A DNA stretch of 64,000 bases from Metabacillus litoralis (lineage in GTDB: Bacteria > Bacillota > Bacilli > Bacillales > Bacillaceae), in the NCBI RefSeq assembly GCF_007994985.1, contig NZ_VOQF01000003.1, positions 310,001 through 374,000 on the forward strand, read 5' to 3'. A model generated the notes under the pieces. It did no database searches and was not told the DNA's origin. It was given only the letters and a program-made list of their open reading frames with translations. A program made the translations under genes and the position numbers. Every line of letters begins with the position of its first letter. Position 1 is the first letter of the stretch. Below are positions 13,844 to 23,086 of the stretch, in pieces.

Positions 13844-14350
13844 TTAGCTTTTAGCTTCTTCTGTTTCACCAAATATTGGCTCTACTTCATATTCCATTAA
13901 ATGATCCCAATCATCATTTTTAAGTAAATCCAATTGAGCTTCTATTAACATTTGGAAACGAGTTCTAAATACTTTAGATTGTTTTTTAAGTTCTTCAATC
14001 TCAATTGCAATTTTTCTAGATTTTGATAAAGATTCATTAATAATGCGGTCAGCATTTTTCTCAGCTTCTTTAATAATAAGCTTAGATTCTTTCTGAGCAT
14101 TACGCTTAACATCTTCTCCAGCTTCTTGAGCGATAATAATTGATTTATTCAGAGTCTCTTCAATATTAGTGAAGTGATTTAATTTTTCTGTTAATTCAGA
14201 GACACGAGCTTCCAATTCTTTCTTATCACGAATGACCATTTCATAGTCTTTAATAACCTGATCTAAAAATTCGTTTACTTCATCTTCATCATATCCACGA
14301 AATCCTTTGTTGAATTCCTTGTTATGGATATCTAACGGTGTTAAAGGCAT
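13844..14350 (-). CDS. divIVA: cell-division initiation / polar scaffold protein DivIVA
   Basis: DivIVA senses negatively curved membrane at septa and poles, recruits the Min system in Bacillus and anchors the chromosome during sporulation. The 168-residue protein begins MPLTPLDIHNKEF and carries the membrane-binding FRGYDEDEVNEFL segment. Long coiled-coil heptads follow from about residue 30 to 130. I used the ATG with GGAGG upstream rather than a start five codons earlier. It is the last gene of the ylm/div cluster, separated from ylmH by a short repeat element. Confidence 0.97.
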   Translation of the reverse strand: MPLTPLDIHNKEFNKGFRGYDEDEVNEFLDQVIKDYEMVIRDKKELEARVSELTEKLNHFTNIEETLNKSIIIAQEAGEDVKRNAQKESKLIIKEAEKNADRIINESLSKSRKIAIEIEELKKQSKVFRTRFQMLIEAQLDLLKNDDWDHLMEYEVEPIFGETEEAKS

Positions 14351-14470
14351 GGATGCCACCTCCAATATGTAGTTAAATAGTTAATCCTTGACAACATTAT
14401 AAATCATATTTCGACAGTTATGTTGAAAAAACCTTTAATTTCTTATTTTTATTTCGTTTTCTCTCTATTT

Positions 14471-14613
14471 AGTATAAAGGATCTGTTAAAATTTGTTGTT
14501 GATTTCCGTTACAGGCATTCGCTTTCCCGCTTCTCTAAGCAGGAGTCTCATTTATTACGGACAATCAACAAAGTGCTAAAAACAACATTAATCTGTAACA
14601 TAGCCATTATAAA
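14471..14613 (+). repeat. MITE-like element, family A copy 1 (internally deleted)
   Basis: The element spans 14479-14605 (127 bp). It begins GGATCTGTTAAA and ends TGTAACATAGCC, imperfect inverted termini. It is flanked by AGTATAAA and ATTATAAA (7 of 8 identical), a probable 8-bp target duplication. It matches copy 2 (15511-15717) at both ends but lacks about 80 bp of the centre. It lies between ylmH and divIVA. Confidence 0.8.
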
Positions 14614-14642
14614 AAACAATCCTCTATATGTGAAAACTATAT

Positions 14643-15419
14643 TTATTTCTGTTTTTCAACAATAATCCGGAAACGATCTTTCTTTGTTTTACCTTCAATA
14701 GATGCTAATTTACTTCGACCATATCCTCTTATTGAAATGGTATCTCCCTCTTGGCATTCAAATGATGTAGAATCGACTACCTTCCAATTCACCTTTACTA
14801 ATTCATTAGTGATAAGTGGCTGAATTTTCTGCCTTGAAATATTATAGATAGCAGCTCCAACTACATCTAACCTTAAAGATGAAACGGTTGTAATGAGTTC
14901 CTGAATCTCATCCTCATGTGGAATAAGTTCATTTAGAGATTTCTGTTTAAGGTTAATTTTAGAGCGACCCACTTCATTAAAGTTCATATTCAAATAATCA
15001 GATATCTCATCAGCACATATAATCTGTACACTATCTTGATAAAACCGGATATCACCAAATTTAGAGCGTTTAAGCCCTAGACTCATTAGTGAGCCTAAAA
15101 CTTGTCTATGACTTAAAGTAATAAATTTACTAGCATATTGTACTTCAAAAAGAGATAAATGAAAGTCTTCCTGACTAGGCTCAAAATAATCAGGATACAA
15201 CAGAGCTCTTTTTCGCTCTGTTTCATGAACTCCACCAAGAAATGAAACCTTCACTTCTGCATTTTCTCCAATAACCGATGAAACAATCTCCTGCTCACGA
15301 GGATCTAGAAAATCTGTTAATTTCGGACTATATTGCATAAGGACATTTTCTTTCCATTCAACAACCTGGTCAATAAAATGATGTTCTTCACCACGAAAAT
15401 GTTGATAAATATGATTCAT
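14643..15419 (-). CDS. ylmH: S4-domain RNA-binding protein YlmH
   Basis: YlmH is a conserved Firmicutes protein of the division cluster. Its homologues bind RNA through a C-terminal S4 domain, seen here at about residues 180-255 (KVNWKVVDSTSFECQEGDTI and the SIRGYGRSKL segment). The N-terminal part carries FLGGVHETERKRALLYPDYF, typical of the family. The protein is 258 residues long. In this genome the gene is bracketed by two copies of the same MITE-like repeat, with ylmG beyond one and divIVA beyond the other. Role in division versus ribosome rescue is known only from other species. Confidence 0.93.
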   Translation of the reverse strand: MNHIYQHFRGEEHHFIDQVVEWKENVLMQYSPKLTDFLDPREQEIVSSVIGENAEVKVSFLGGVHETERKRALLYPDYFEPSQEDFHLSLFEVQYASKFITLSHRQVLGSLMSLGLKRSKFGDIRFYQDSVQIICADEISDYLNMNFNEVGRSKINLKQKSLNELIPHEDEIQELITTVSSLRLDVVGAAIYNISRQKIQPLITNELVKVNWKVVDSTSFECQEGDTISIRGYGRSKLASIEGKTKKDRFRIIVEKQK

Positions 15420-15502
15420 ATAAACACTCCACTTAAAATTAACTCGAGTTTAATTTTATTTAAGCATATTTTTGTGCTTTTTAAACTTTAGGTTTTAGAT
15501 TT

Positions 15503-15725
15503 ATATAATAGGCTCTGTTAAATTTTGTTGTTGATTTCCGTTACAGGCATTCGCTTTCCCGGGAAAAAATGCAGTTCGTTTTTTCCTAGGTCCGGGAGCC
15601 TCCTCGGCGCTAGCGCCTGTGGGGTCTCCCTTTGACACGCTTCTCTAAGCAGGAGTCTCATGCCTTTCACTCCAATCAACAAAGTGCTAAAAATCAACAT
15701 TAAGCTATAACATAGCTATATAATA
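15503..15725 (+). repeat. MITE-like element, family A copy 2
   Basis: The element spans 15511-15717 (207 bp) and begins GGCTCTGTTAAA; the other end, read inward, is AGCTATGTTATA. A perfect 8-bp direct repeat ATATAATA flanks it at 15503-15510 and 15718-15725. The centre is GC-richer and contains GTGGGGTCTCCC. It lies between ylmG and ylmH. It also contains a 60-codon minus-strand reading frame that is not conserved in copy 3. Confidence 0.9.
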
Positions 15726-15750
15726 AAAAAGAGGGACCTTATATAGTCCC

Positions 15751-16014
15751 TTAGCCTATCATATTAAAAATTGAAGCCACTCCATATTGAGCAAACATTA
15801 AAGCCAAAATTGCTACAATTGGTGAAAGATCAATCATTCCTAGTGGCGGTATAATTTTACGAAAAGGTTCGAGGTATGGCTCTACTATTTTTGCTAGTAA
15901 TCCACCAAAGCTTGACTCTCTGGCACCCGGGAACCATGATAATAAAATGTATACGATTATCGCATAGGAATAGATCGATAACACTGTACTAATAATACTG
16001 TATAAAAAATCCAT
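15751..16014 (-). CDS. ylmG: YggT-family membrane protein YlmG
   Basis: This 87-residue protein has two hydrophobic helices separated by the family motif FLEPFRKIIPPLGMIDLSPI (here YLEPFRKIIPPLG). YggT proteins are linked to division-site or nucleoid distribution in bacteria and plastids; the molecular role is not settled. It follows sepF by 6 bases and is part of the ylm operon. Confidence 0.93.
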   Translation of the reverse strand: MDFLYSIISTVLSIYSYAIIVYILLSWFPGARESSFGGLLAKIVEPYLEPFRKIIPPLGMIDLSPIVAILALMFAQYGVASIFNMIG

Positions 16015-16020
16015 GTTTGT

Positions 16021-16467
16021 TTACCACCTTTGATGTTCTTCTTCTGATACTAACTCTGAAATTGATCCTGTTACGTCAACATTATCGGGTGTACAAAGAA
16101 AAATATTCATTCCAACTCGTTGAATATCTCCACCGATTGCATAAACTGTTCCACTTAGGAAATCGACAATTCTTTTAGCTTGGTCTCTTTGAATGCTTTG
16201 AAGATTAACGACAACAGCTTTACGATTTTTTAATTGATCTGCTATTTCCTGTGCTTCAGCATAAACTCTAGGTTCACTTAAAACAACTTTAGATGATTTC
16301 TGTACACTTTGCAAACTAACCACATTATGTTTATGATTTTGAGGTTGCTGTTTTTGTGGTAATGCTTGCTGTTGACTTTCATACTCATTTTCTTGTTCTT
16401 CTTCAATATATTCATATTCTTCATCTTCTAATGCAAAAAAACTTTTAAATCTGTTTTTAATTGACAT
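16021..16467 (-). CDS. sepF: cell division protein SepF
   Basis: SepF anchors FtsZ to the membrane and organises filaments at the septum. The 148-residue protein has an N-terminal amphipathic segment ([13 protein letters not shown]), an acidic/Gln-rich linker at about residues 17-50, and the C-terminal DUF552 core with [16 protein letters not shown] and [19 protein letters not shown]. It sits 2 bases downstream of ylmE. Confidence 0.96.
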   Translation of the reverse strand: MSIKNRFKSFFALEDEEYEYIEEEQENEYESQQQALPQKQQPQNHKHNVVSLQSVQKSSKVVLSEPRVYAEAQEIADQLKNRKAVVVNLQSIQRDQAKRIVDFLSGTVYAIGGDIQRVGMNIFLCTPDNVDVTGSISELVSEEEHQRW

Positions 16468-16469
16468 TT

Positions 16470-17156
16470 TTATACACCTCCATTTTCATTTCCAACAAGT
16501 GAAGTGCCAATTCTTATATAAGTTGCTCCTTCTTCAATGGCGATTTCATAGTCATTAGACATTCCCATTGAAAGTTCCTTACAAGGTGCTGAATGTAGCT
16601 GTAAGGCTTGTACATCTAGTTGGCATTTTTTTAATAAAGCAAAGCATTGACGGATTCGTGTCGTATCATCTGTATAAGGTGCCATTGTCATTAATCCCAC
16701 AACTTCAATATTAGAATATATAGCTAACTCTATAATAAAACCTTCAAGCTCTTCGGGTTTACAGCCATGTTTTGACTCTTCCCCGGAAACATTAACCTGT
16801 ACAAAACATTTTACCGGTTTCACAGCTCTCTTATTTATTTCTTTAGCAAGTGAAAGTCGATCTAAAGAATGTATGTAGTCAACTTTGTCCAGGATGTTTT
16901 TTACTTTTCTTGTTTGAAGGGAACCAATAAAATGCCATATTGCTTTATCACCAATCTCATGATACTTTTCACTTAAGCCTTCATCTCTGTTTTCACCTAG
17001 ATGAAACACTCCAGCTTCAACAGCATCTCTAGCACGTTGTACACTAACATACTTTGTAACAGCAACGACTTGTATTTCATCTGAATTACGCCCAGTTCGC
17101 TCACAAATGCTTTTAATATCATTTCTTATTTTATTGAAATTCGCTTGAACATCCAT
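16470..17156 (-). CDS. ylmE: YggS-family pyridoxal-phosphate homeostasis protein YlmE
   Basis: YggS proteins bind PLP without known catalysis and buffer vitamin B6 and amino-acid pools. The 228-residue protein has the PLP lysine Lys35 in VVAVTKYV, the signature [13 protein letters not shown], and the phosphate-binding end [11 protein letters not shown]. It is placed between pgeF and sepF, as in most Firmicutes. Confidence 0.95.
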   Translation of the reverse strand: MDVQANFNKIRNDIKSICERTGRNSDEIQVVAVTKYVSVQRARDAVEAGVFHLGENRDEGLSEKYHEIGDKAIWHFIGSLQTRKVKNILDKVDYIHSLDRLSLAKEINKRAVKPVKCFVQVNVSGEESKHGCKPEELEGFIIELAIYSNIEVVGLMTMAPYTDDTTRIRQCFALLKKCQLDVQALQLHSAPCKELSMGMSNDYEIAIEEGATYIRIGTSLVGNENGGV

Positions 17157-17164
17157 AATAATTG

Positions 17165-17995
17165 TTAAGCCTCCTCATTAATACCAATAAAGCTTAACAT
17201 TCTACCAGTTTTCCCGTTATCTCTTCGATGTGAGAAATAAAGCTCAGCTTCACAACTAGTACATTGTTTTGAAACCAAAATATTTTCTTCTTTTATTCCT
17301 GCATGAAGTAGCAGATTTTTGTTAAGCTTTTTTAAGTCTAATTTATATTTCCCGGTTGTTAACGTTTCATATGGCTTTGAATACACTTCAAGAACTTCAC
17401 TATCTATTGCTGAAATAACTCGTTCATCAACTGTGTAACAGCAAAATCCAATAGATGGACCAATTGCAACTAGTATCTCATTACGAGGAATCTCTTCATC
17501 AGCACTCCAGCAATTTATCATTTCACCTGCAATATTTTGAACAGTTCCTTTCCACCCCGCATGTGCAAGTCCTACTAATTGTTTCTCCGGATGAAAAAAG
17601 TAGATAGGTACACAATCTGCAAAACAAAGTGATAGCATGATTCCTGTTTGGTTTGTATAAATAGCATCACAATTTACCATACCATCAGAATATTTTAGTG
17701 TACCTCTTCCACTGTGTTGTTTTGTAACCTTTTGAATGTTATTAGAATGTGTCTGTTCAGCAAATACCCAAGCTTCTAAAGGAACATTTAATTTTTCCGC
17801 CATTCTATTTCTATTGTTTATAACAGCCTGATGATGATCATGCACATGTAACCCAAGATTTAAGGAACAAAAATCTCCAGTACTCTCTCCACCATTTTTT
17901 GTTGTAAAACCGACCTTCAGTCTATTATCTTTTTTATTCCACGAATCTAAAGTCAAGTATGATTCATCTCTGTGCAAAAAAGGCTCTGCTATCAT
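17165..17995 (-). CDS. pgeF: peptidoglycan editing factor PgeF (laccase-domain protein YlmD)
   Basis: PgeF-family enzymes hydrolyse or phosphorolyse purine nucleosides, and in E. coli prevent L-Ser misincorporation into peptidoglycan. The zinc-binding His83, Cys128 (CFADCVP) and His145 (LAHAGWKG) are all present. I used the ATG giving [10 protein letters not shown] because GAGGG is 9 bases upstream; a TTG three codons earlier directly follows that site. Length is 276 residues. Confidence 0.93.
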   Translation of the reverse strand: MIAEPFLHRDESYLTLDSWNKKDNRLKVGFTTKNGGESTGDFCSLNLGLHVHDHHQAVINNRNRMAEKLNVPLEAWVFAEQTHSNNIQKVTKQHSGRGTLKYSDGMVNCDAIYTNQTGIMLSLCFADCVPIYFFHPEKQLVGLAHAGWKGTVQNIAGEMINCWSADEEIPRNEILVAIGPSIGFCCYTVDERVISAIDSEVLEVYSKPYETLTTGKYKLDLKKLNKNLLLHAGIKEENILVSKQCTSCEAELYFSHRRDNGKTGRMLSFIGINEEA

Positions 17996-18085
17996 CTTGC
18001 TCAACCCTCATTTTCGACATTTATTACATAACGATCGACTTTATTTTACCACATCTTGCCGATAAGGTTTAGCATGAAAGTGAAT

Positions 18086-18340
18086 TTATTCATCTTGGAC
18101 TTCAATTTGTCGATTCATTCGGACTAAAATGACATCTTCACCTATCTTTACTATATTTCGCCATGGAATGACGAATTCCTCGTCTTTACCAAAAAAACCA
18201 AGCATTCTACCTTGACAACTAATAATAATTGCTTGTATTTTACCAGTTGTAACATTTATATCAAAATCATCAATATTCCCCATTTTCTTTCCGTCAGAAA
18301 CGTTAACAACATCTTTTGTTTGAAAATCTGAGATATACAT
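18086..18340 (-). CDS. ylmC: PRC-barrel protein YlmC/YmxH
   Basis: This 84-residue single PRC-barrel domain contains DVVNVSDGKKMGNIDDFDINVTTGKI in the usual place and ends with the family motif IPWRNIVKIGEDVILVR. YlmC/YmxH proteins are sporulation-linked and of unknown mechanism. It lies between sigG and pgeF. An AAAGGGGGA ribosome site precedes the ATG. Confidence 0.9.
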   Translation of the reverse strand: MYISDFQTKDVVNVSDGKKMGNIDDFDINVTTGKIQAIIISCQGRMLGFFGKDEEFVIPWRNIVKIGEDVILVRMNRQIEVQDE

Positions 18341-18553
18341 ATAAAAATCCCCCTTTAGTCTTTAACTTGGATTTATTAACGATTTCTTTGATTTATTTCA
18401 TTATTAATGATCAATGTCCAAACTACTCTTATTTATATGTATGTTAGGAAGGGGTAAAAAAATTCGAATGGTTTTATATTTTTCTTTTACCATGATGTTT
18501 AATATGATTTAGACATTAATATTCAACGATCTGACTTATATCATTCCTATGTA

Positions 18554-18583
18554 AAAAAAGAAAAGACTACTTTAAAAAAGTAG
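18554..18583 (-). terminator. intrinsic terminator of sigG
   Basis: On the minus strand CTACTTT/AAAGTAG (18583-18567) forms a short stem, followed by a T-rich run (18566-18554). Confidence 0.7.
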
Positions 18584-18585
18584 CC

Positions 18586-19365
18586 TCAATTTTGAATATT
18601 TTTATTCATTTGTTTTATTGCAGCTTTTTCTAAACGAGAAACTTGAGCTTGTGAGATACCAATTTCTTCAGCAACTTCCATTTGCGTTTTCCCTTGAAAA
18701 AATCGTTTTCGAAGAATCAATTTTTCACGACTATTCAAGCGCCTCATGCCCTCTTTTAATGCTAATTCTTCAATCCATTGAATGTCACGATTTTTTTCAT
18801 CACTTAACTGATCCATGACAAAGATTGGATCTCCTCCATCATTATAGATAGGCTCAAATAATGAAACTGGATCTTGAATGGCATCTAATGCAAAAACAAT
18901 CTCTTCGTGCGGTACATCTAACACCTTCGAAATTTCTTCTGCAGTAGGTTCTCTCGACGTTTCACTCATAAGACGTTCTCTAACTTGGAGAGCCTTATAT
19001 GCGATATCTCTTAAGGAACGAGACACGCGGATTGGGTTGTTATCTCTTAAGTATCTTCGTATTTCTCCGATAATCATCGGTACAGCATATGTTGAAAATT
19101 TGACATTCTGGCCTAAGTCAAAATTATCGATTGATTTCATTAATCCTATACAGCCAACTTGAAACAAATCGTCAACAAATTCTCCTCTGTTGTTAAAACG
19201 CTGGATAACGCTAAGTACCAATCTTAAGTTGCCATTCACCAGCTCTTCTCTTGCTGATATGTCTCCGCTTTGCATCTGCTTAAAAAGTTCCCTCATTTTC
19301 TCATTCTTAAGAACTGGAAGTTTTGAGGTATCAACCCCACAGATTTCAACTTTATTTCTTGTCAC
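18586..19365 (-). CDS. sigG: late forespore sigma factor SigG
   Basis: SigG directs late gene expression in the forespore after engulfment. The protein (259 residues) matches B. subtilis SigG closely: KVEICGVDTSKLPVLKNEKM at the N-terminus, region 2 FQVGCIGLMKSIDNFDL, and the region 4 helix-turn-helix near the end (GKTQMEVAEEIGISQAQVSR). I chose the GTG start (MTRNKVEICG) with AGGAGGG 7 bases upstream. Longer in-frame starts would run through the promoter. It lies downstream of sigE with its own SigF/SigG-type promoter. Confidence 0.97.
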   Translation of the reverse strand: MTRNKVEICGVDTSKLPVLKNEKMRELFKQMQSGDISAREELVNGNLRLVLSVIQRFNNRGEFVDDLFQVGCIGLMKSIDNFDLGQNVKFSTYAVPMIIGEIRRYLRDNNPIRVSRSLRDIAYKALQVRERLMSETSREPTAEEISKVLDVPHEEIVFALDAIQDPVSLFEPIYNDGGDPIFVMDQLSDEKNRDIQWIEELALKEGMRRLNSREKLILRKRFFQGKTQMEVAEEIGISQAQVSRLEKAAIKQMNKNIQN

Positions 19366-19401
19366 CTTTTTCCCTCCTAACAGGAGTTGCTGTACAGAGT
19401 T

Positions 19402-19430
19402 AAGTATCTCCTCGAGTGGAAAAAATATGC
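19402..19430 (-). promoter_or_regulatory. SigF/SigG-type promoter of sigG
   Basis: On the minus strand GCATA (19430-19426) matches the -35 consensus GYWTA. A 14-bp spacer leads to GGAGATACTT (19411-19402), a full match to GGNRANAMTW. The spacer is one base shorter than typical. The start point would lie about 30 bases before the sigG GTG. Confidence 0.75.
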
Positions 19431-19509
19431 ACAAGCTATAAAAGTTAGGTGGGGGTAATAACCTCTAATTAATTGATATTATAGGCATTATCAAGTTAAA
19501 AAAATTTTT

Positions 19510-20229
19510 TTAAACCATTTTGTTGAATTCTTTTTGTAATCTTTTGATAATTCTCTTTTCTAGTCTTGAAATATAGGATTGAGAGATACCAAGCATATCC
19601 GCTACGTCTTTTTGTGTTTTTTCTTCTCCGCCAAGTAAACCGAACCGAAGCTCCATAATTTGCTTCTCCCGATCATTAAGCTGGTGAAGAGCCTTCATTA
19701 ACAATTTCCGATCTACATTTGCTTCAAGATCTTTCGTAATGATGTCATCTTCTGTACCCATTACATCTGATAATAATAACTCGTTTCCATCCCAATCAAT
19801 ATTTAACGGTTCATCAAAAGAGACTTCTGACCTCAGTTTATTGTTTCTTCTTAAATACATAAGAATTTCATTTTCAATACATCTTGAAGCATATGTTGCT
19901 AACTTGATTTTTTTCTCTGGATTGAATGTATTTACAGCCTTTATTAATCCGATAGTACCAATGCTAATTAAATCCTCAATATTAATTCCTGTATTTTCAA
20001 ATTTTCGAGCTATATAAACAACTAATCGTAAATTACGCTCAATTAAGATGGATCTTGCTGCTTGGTCACCACTAGGTAACTTTTGTAGTAATACTTCCTC
20101 TTCATCTTTTGATAGGGGTGGTGGTAGAGCTTCACTACCACCGATGTAATAGACCTCATCGGTTTTAATCCCTAGTTTAATTAATAGCTTATACCATAAA
20201 TAAGTTAGATGTAATTTTAATTTTTTCAT
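19510..20229 (-). CDS. sigE: mother-cell sigma factor pro-SigE
   Basis: SigE is the first mother-cell-specific sigma factor. The 239-residue precursor has the hydrophobic, basic pro-sequence [20 protein letters not shown] and the processing region [15 protein letters not shown] around residues 25-35. Standard regions 2 and 4 follow ([38 protein letters not shown]). It lies 54 bases after spoIIGA, whose product cleaves the pro-sequence, so the pair forms the spoIIG operon. Confidence 0.98.
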   Translation of the reverse strand: MKKLKLHLTYLWYKLLIKLGIKTDEVYYIGGSEALPPPLSKDEEEVLLQKLPSGDQAARSILIERNLRLVVYIARKFENTGINIEDLISIGTIGLIKAVNTFNPEKKIKLATYASRCIENEILMYLRRNNKLRSEVSFDEPLNIDWDGNELLLSDVMGTEDDIITKDLEANVDRKLLMKALHQLNDREKQIMELRFGLLGGEEKTQKDVADMLGISQSYISRLEKRIIKRLQKEFNKMV

Positions 20230-20283
20230 TTTCCTCCCCCTTCTAAAATAAAAGAATCAGAGTAAGATAGAAATATGTGATTA

Positions 20284-21213
20284 TTAAGATACATTCTTAA
20301 TTGATTGACCTTGAAGCATTTTCGGATGAACAATACACGAATACTCATCTTCTGAAGAGAGCTTTGTTCTATTTAAGCCAACAATCGTTTTTTGCACCTT
20401 AATTTTCTCATCTTTTGTTTCTATCCACACTTCATCAGGTTTAAATCCCAGCAAAAATTGATGATCAGTTCCAATAACACGATAAGGTATAATTCGCACT
20501 CGATGTTCCCATGGATGACTTTCGCTAGATTCACTTATCGATTTCATAACATCATCCTGTAAAGCCATTTCAATTAACTGTTTTGGTATGTAATCTTGTA
20601 CCATCAATGTGTCAATAATCATCACTGGACTTCTTGTAATAGGATCTACAAGCTGATTTCCACTATCAATCAAACCATTTAAAGTGAATTGAATTGCATC
20701 TACTTTAATCGTAACAGTTACCAGTTGTTCAAAATGAATCTTCTTTGCTTCTATACCTTCTAGACGCTTTCTTGAAAAAACCCAAACAACAGGAAATCCA
20801 ATTAAAATAAATATCCAGCTTATCGGATGTCCAAAACCATTTGAATTTGTCATTAAGATCCCGTCTAAATAATTAACTTCTGACTGTAGAAAATAATGTG
20901 CACCTATCATTCCACCACCTACCATAAAAGTGACAAAATAGAAAGTTAACAATCCATGAAAGTAATAGCTAAAACGTTTAAAACCAAACGCTATTAAAAC
21001 CATAAAGATTGAAATGATCATTTTGCCAACTGGGTGTGTAGCAACAAATGCTAAAGGTGTAAACATCATTAATACAATACTTGAGCCCAGTAGAGAAGCT
21101 AGAAAAATCCTAAATTTAAATACTTTTCTTTTTAAGGTAATTGCTGTTAGAAGAAGTAAAAACAAATCAAAGGAAAAGTTCAAGAGCCAAATAACGTCTA
21201 AGTAAATAGACAT
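20284..21213 (-). CDS. spoIIGA: sporulation sigma-E processing peptidase SpoIIGA
   Basis: SpoIIGA is a membrane aspartyl protease that cleaves pro-SigE after septation. The first about 150 residues hold five hydrophobic segments. The C-terminal soluble domain carries the catalytic LIDSGNQLVDP with Asp183, the same residue number as in B. subtilis. Length is 309 residues and the ATG follows AAAGGAG. Transcription appears to start far upstream, at the Spo0A-type promoter near 21472-21558. Confidence 0.97.
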   Translation of the reverse strand: MSIYLDVIWLLNFSFDLFLLLLTAITLKRKVFKFRIFLASLLGSSIVLMMFTPLAFVATHPVGKMIISIFMVLIAFGFKRFSYYFHGLLTFYFVTFMVGGGMIGAHYFLQSEVNYLDGILMTNSNGFGHPISWIFILIGFPVVWVFSRKRLEGIEAKKIHFEQLVTVTIKVDAIQFTLNGLIDSGNQLVDPITRSPVMIIDTLMVQDYIPKQLIEMALQDDVMKSISESSESHPWEHRVRIIPYRVIGTDHQFLLGFKPDEVWIETKDEKIKVQKTIVGLNRTKLSSEDEYSCIVHPKMLQGQSIKNVS

Positions 21214-21471
21214 TTGTTACTCCTTTCCCCTATGTAAGATAATAGGTCCTACTCATTTACTAATAGCTTCGTTTTGTTGTTGACGTTTGCTTGCTAACAA
21301 GGAAAGCCTAGTTCCTTTACCTTGAACTATCTGTGACTCTTCACTTTCCACTTACAATGGATTTTTTCCAACAATAGTTACCCGTAATGACACAGATTCG
21401 GCATATATCAACAGGTGATTTAACAAAGCTTTTTCTTTAAATCGAATCAATTTAAGAACCTGTTAGCAACT
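21214..21471. other. long untranslated leader upstream of spoIIGA
   Basis: About 250 bases separate the probable spoIIG start point from the spoIIGA ATG. No reading frame or clear terminator is seen. A stretch near 21268-21290 (TTCGTTTTGTTGTTGA) resembles the start of the family A repeat, but the match is too short to call an insertion. Confidence 0.4.
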
Positions 21472-21558
21472 AGTATAAATCTTCATAGACAGGAAGTCTG
21501 TCAATTACTGCCGATAAAGTGTAAGTATTTTTGCAAGATTATTAGAATTTTTGTCGAG
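21472..21558 (-). promoter_or_regulatory. spoIIG promoter with Spo0A boxes
   Basis: Minus strand: -35 TTGACA (21504-21499) and -10 TATACT (21477-21472) are separated by 21 bp, close to the unusual 22-bp spacing of the B. subtilis spoIIG promoter. A Spo0A-like box TTTTGTCGAG (21549-21558, plus strand) lies near -88. A second TGNCGA-type box TGCCGA (21509-21514) lies at about -45 to -50, next to the -35. Both positions agree with the known Spo0A sites of spoIIG. Confidence 0.85.
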
Positions 21559-21841
21559 TTAGCATAAAAGGGAAAAATCTTTTCTTAGTTATTTATTTTT
21601 AATACCACATCCTCTCTTTTAACTTACAATAAAATATTCTTTCGTAAATTTTGATCATTTCACTCTGCCTTGAATCAATAGTTTGGTAGATTCATATCCA
21701 TCTTTTCTGCTTCCTTTATTTCATCCATTTTTCTAAAAGCTCCTTAAACTAGTTGGTGTTTAGTGTTTACTATTAAATCTTTTATCACTTCCTTAATTCT
21801 TTTAGCTCCATAGTTGTAAATAGTAAGTAGCAGAAAGAAAT
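21559..21841. other. non-coding stretch between spoIIG promoter and ftsZ terminator
   Basis: This is where bpr (bacillopeptidase F) lies in B. subtilis. No protease gene or fragment is visible here; the sequence is AT-rich with stops in all frames. Confidence 0.5.
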
Positions 21842-21878
21842 AAAAAAAGGTGCTAAATTCGTTTGAATTTTAGCACCT
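21842..21878 (-). terminator. intrinsic terminator of ftsAZ
   Basis: Stem AGGTGCTAAATTC/GAATTTTAGCACCT with a 4-base loop at 21848-21878, followed by a 7-base T-run on the minus strand (21848-21842), 16 bases after the ftsZ stop. Confidence 0.92.
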
Positions 21879-21893
21879 CTTTTATGTGTCAAC

Positions 21894-23042
21894 TTAACGA
21901 CGCTTATTACGGTTTCTTAAGAAAGTTGGAATATCCAATGTGTCATCAGACTGTTGTTGCTGAACATTATTACGAGTTGTATCTTGTGGCATTTCCTCAC
22001 GTTTATTTTCACGTTTTGGAGCCGGCTTTGTCATTGTATTAGTTGCACCACTAAACTGACGTGGCGGTTGCTTCAATGGATTTGTATCTTGTTCTGCAAA
22101 GCCAGTTGCTATAACCGTAACAATAATTTCATCTTTTAGATTCTCATTAATAACAGATCCGAAAATCATATTTACTTCTTGATCAGAAGCAGTAGCAACA
22201 ATATCAGCTGCTTCTTGTACTTCATACAAGCTTAAATTCATTCCGCCTGTAATGTTCATAAGAACACCTTGAGCCCCATCAATTGATTTCTCTAATAATG
22301 GACTAGAAATAGCTTTCTTCGCTGCTTCTGATGCACGATTTTCTCCTGTAGCTACACCAATACCCATTAGGGCAGATCCTTTATTAGACATAATTGTTTT
22401 TACATCTGCAAAGTCCAAGTTAATTAACCCTGGTGTTGCAATTAAATCTGAAATACCTTGTACACCTTGTCTTAATACATTATCTGCTTCTCTAAATGCT
22501 TCTAACATAGGAGTATTTTTATCTACAATCTCAAGTAAACGATCGTTAGGAATAACAATAAGGGTATCTACAGATTCCTTCATCGCTGAAATACCGCCTG
22601 CAGCTTGCATTTGACGTTTACGACCTTCAAATGTAAATGGTCTAGTCACAACACCAACTGTTAATGCTCCTAAATCCTTAGCAATCTGGGCAATAACAGG
22701 AGCTGCGCCTGTTCCTGTTCCACCACCCATTCCAGCCGTTACAAAGACCATGTCAGCGCCTCTTAATGCTTCTTCTAGCTGCTCTCTACTTTCTTCAGCA
22801 GCTTTTTTCCCAACCTCTGGATTAGCACCTGCACCTAAACCTCTAGTAAGTTTAGAACCTATTTGCATTTTAACTTCTGCTTTAGATAAGTTTAAAGCTT
22901 GTGCATCAGTGTTAACTGCTATAAATTCAACACCTTGTACCCCGTGCTCTATCATTCGATTAACAGCGTTATTACCACCGCCACCTACTCCGATTACCTT
23001 GATGGTCGCCAAGCCGTCAATATTTGTATCAAACTCCAACAT
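21894..23042 (-). CDS. ftsZ: cell division GTPase FtsZ
   Basis: FtsZ polymerises into the Z ring and treadmills to guide septal wall synthesis. The 382-residue protein has the tubulin signature GGGTGTG at residues 106-112, the synergy-loop region, and a flexible Gln/Asn-rich linker. The conserved C-terminal peptide [13 protein letters not shown] binds FtsA, SepF and other partners. It lies 44 bases downstream of ftsA in a two-gene unit ended by a strong terminator. Confidence 0.98.
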   Translation of the reverse strand: MLEFDTNIDGLATIKVIGVGGGGNNAVNRMIEHGVQGVEFIAVNTDAQALNLSKAEVKMQIGSKLTRGLGAGANPEVGKKAAEESREQLEEALRGADMVFVTAGMGGGTGTGAAPVIAQIAKDLGALTVGVVTRPFTFEGRKRQMQAAGGISAMKESVDTLIVIPNDRLLEIVDKNTPMLEAFREADNVLRQGVQGISDLIATPGLINLDFADVKTIMSNKGSALMGIGVATGENRASEAAKKAISSPLLEKSIDGAQGVLMNITGGMNLSLYEVQEAADIVATASDQEVNMIFGSVINENLKDEIIVTVIATGFAEQDTNPLKQPPRQFSGATNTMTKPAPKRENKREEMPQDTTRNNVQQQQSDDTLDIPTFLRNRNKRR

Positions 23043-23086
23043 GCGAAATCCTCCTAATCCATCAAATGACTTCTAATTGATGTGTA

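Noticed and set aside
14366-14642. A plus-strand 81-codon frame at 14420-14665 between divIVA and ylmH
   Set aside because: Runs through the MITE copy and into ylmH antisense; no ribosome site or conserved pattern.
15518-15700. A 60-codon minus-strand reading frame inside family A copy 2
   Set aside because: Lies wholly within the repeat, is disrupted in copies 1 and 3, and has no convincing ribosome site.
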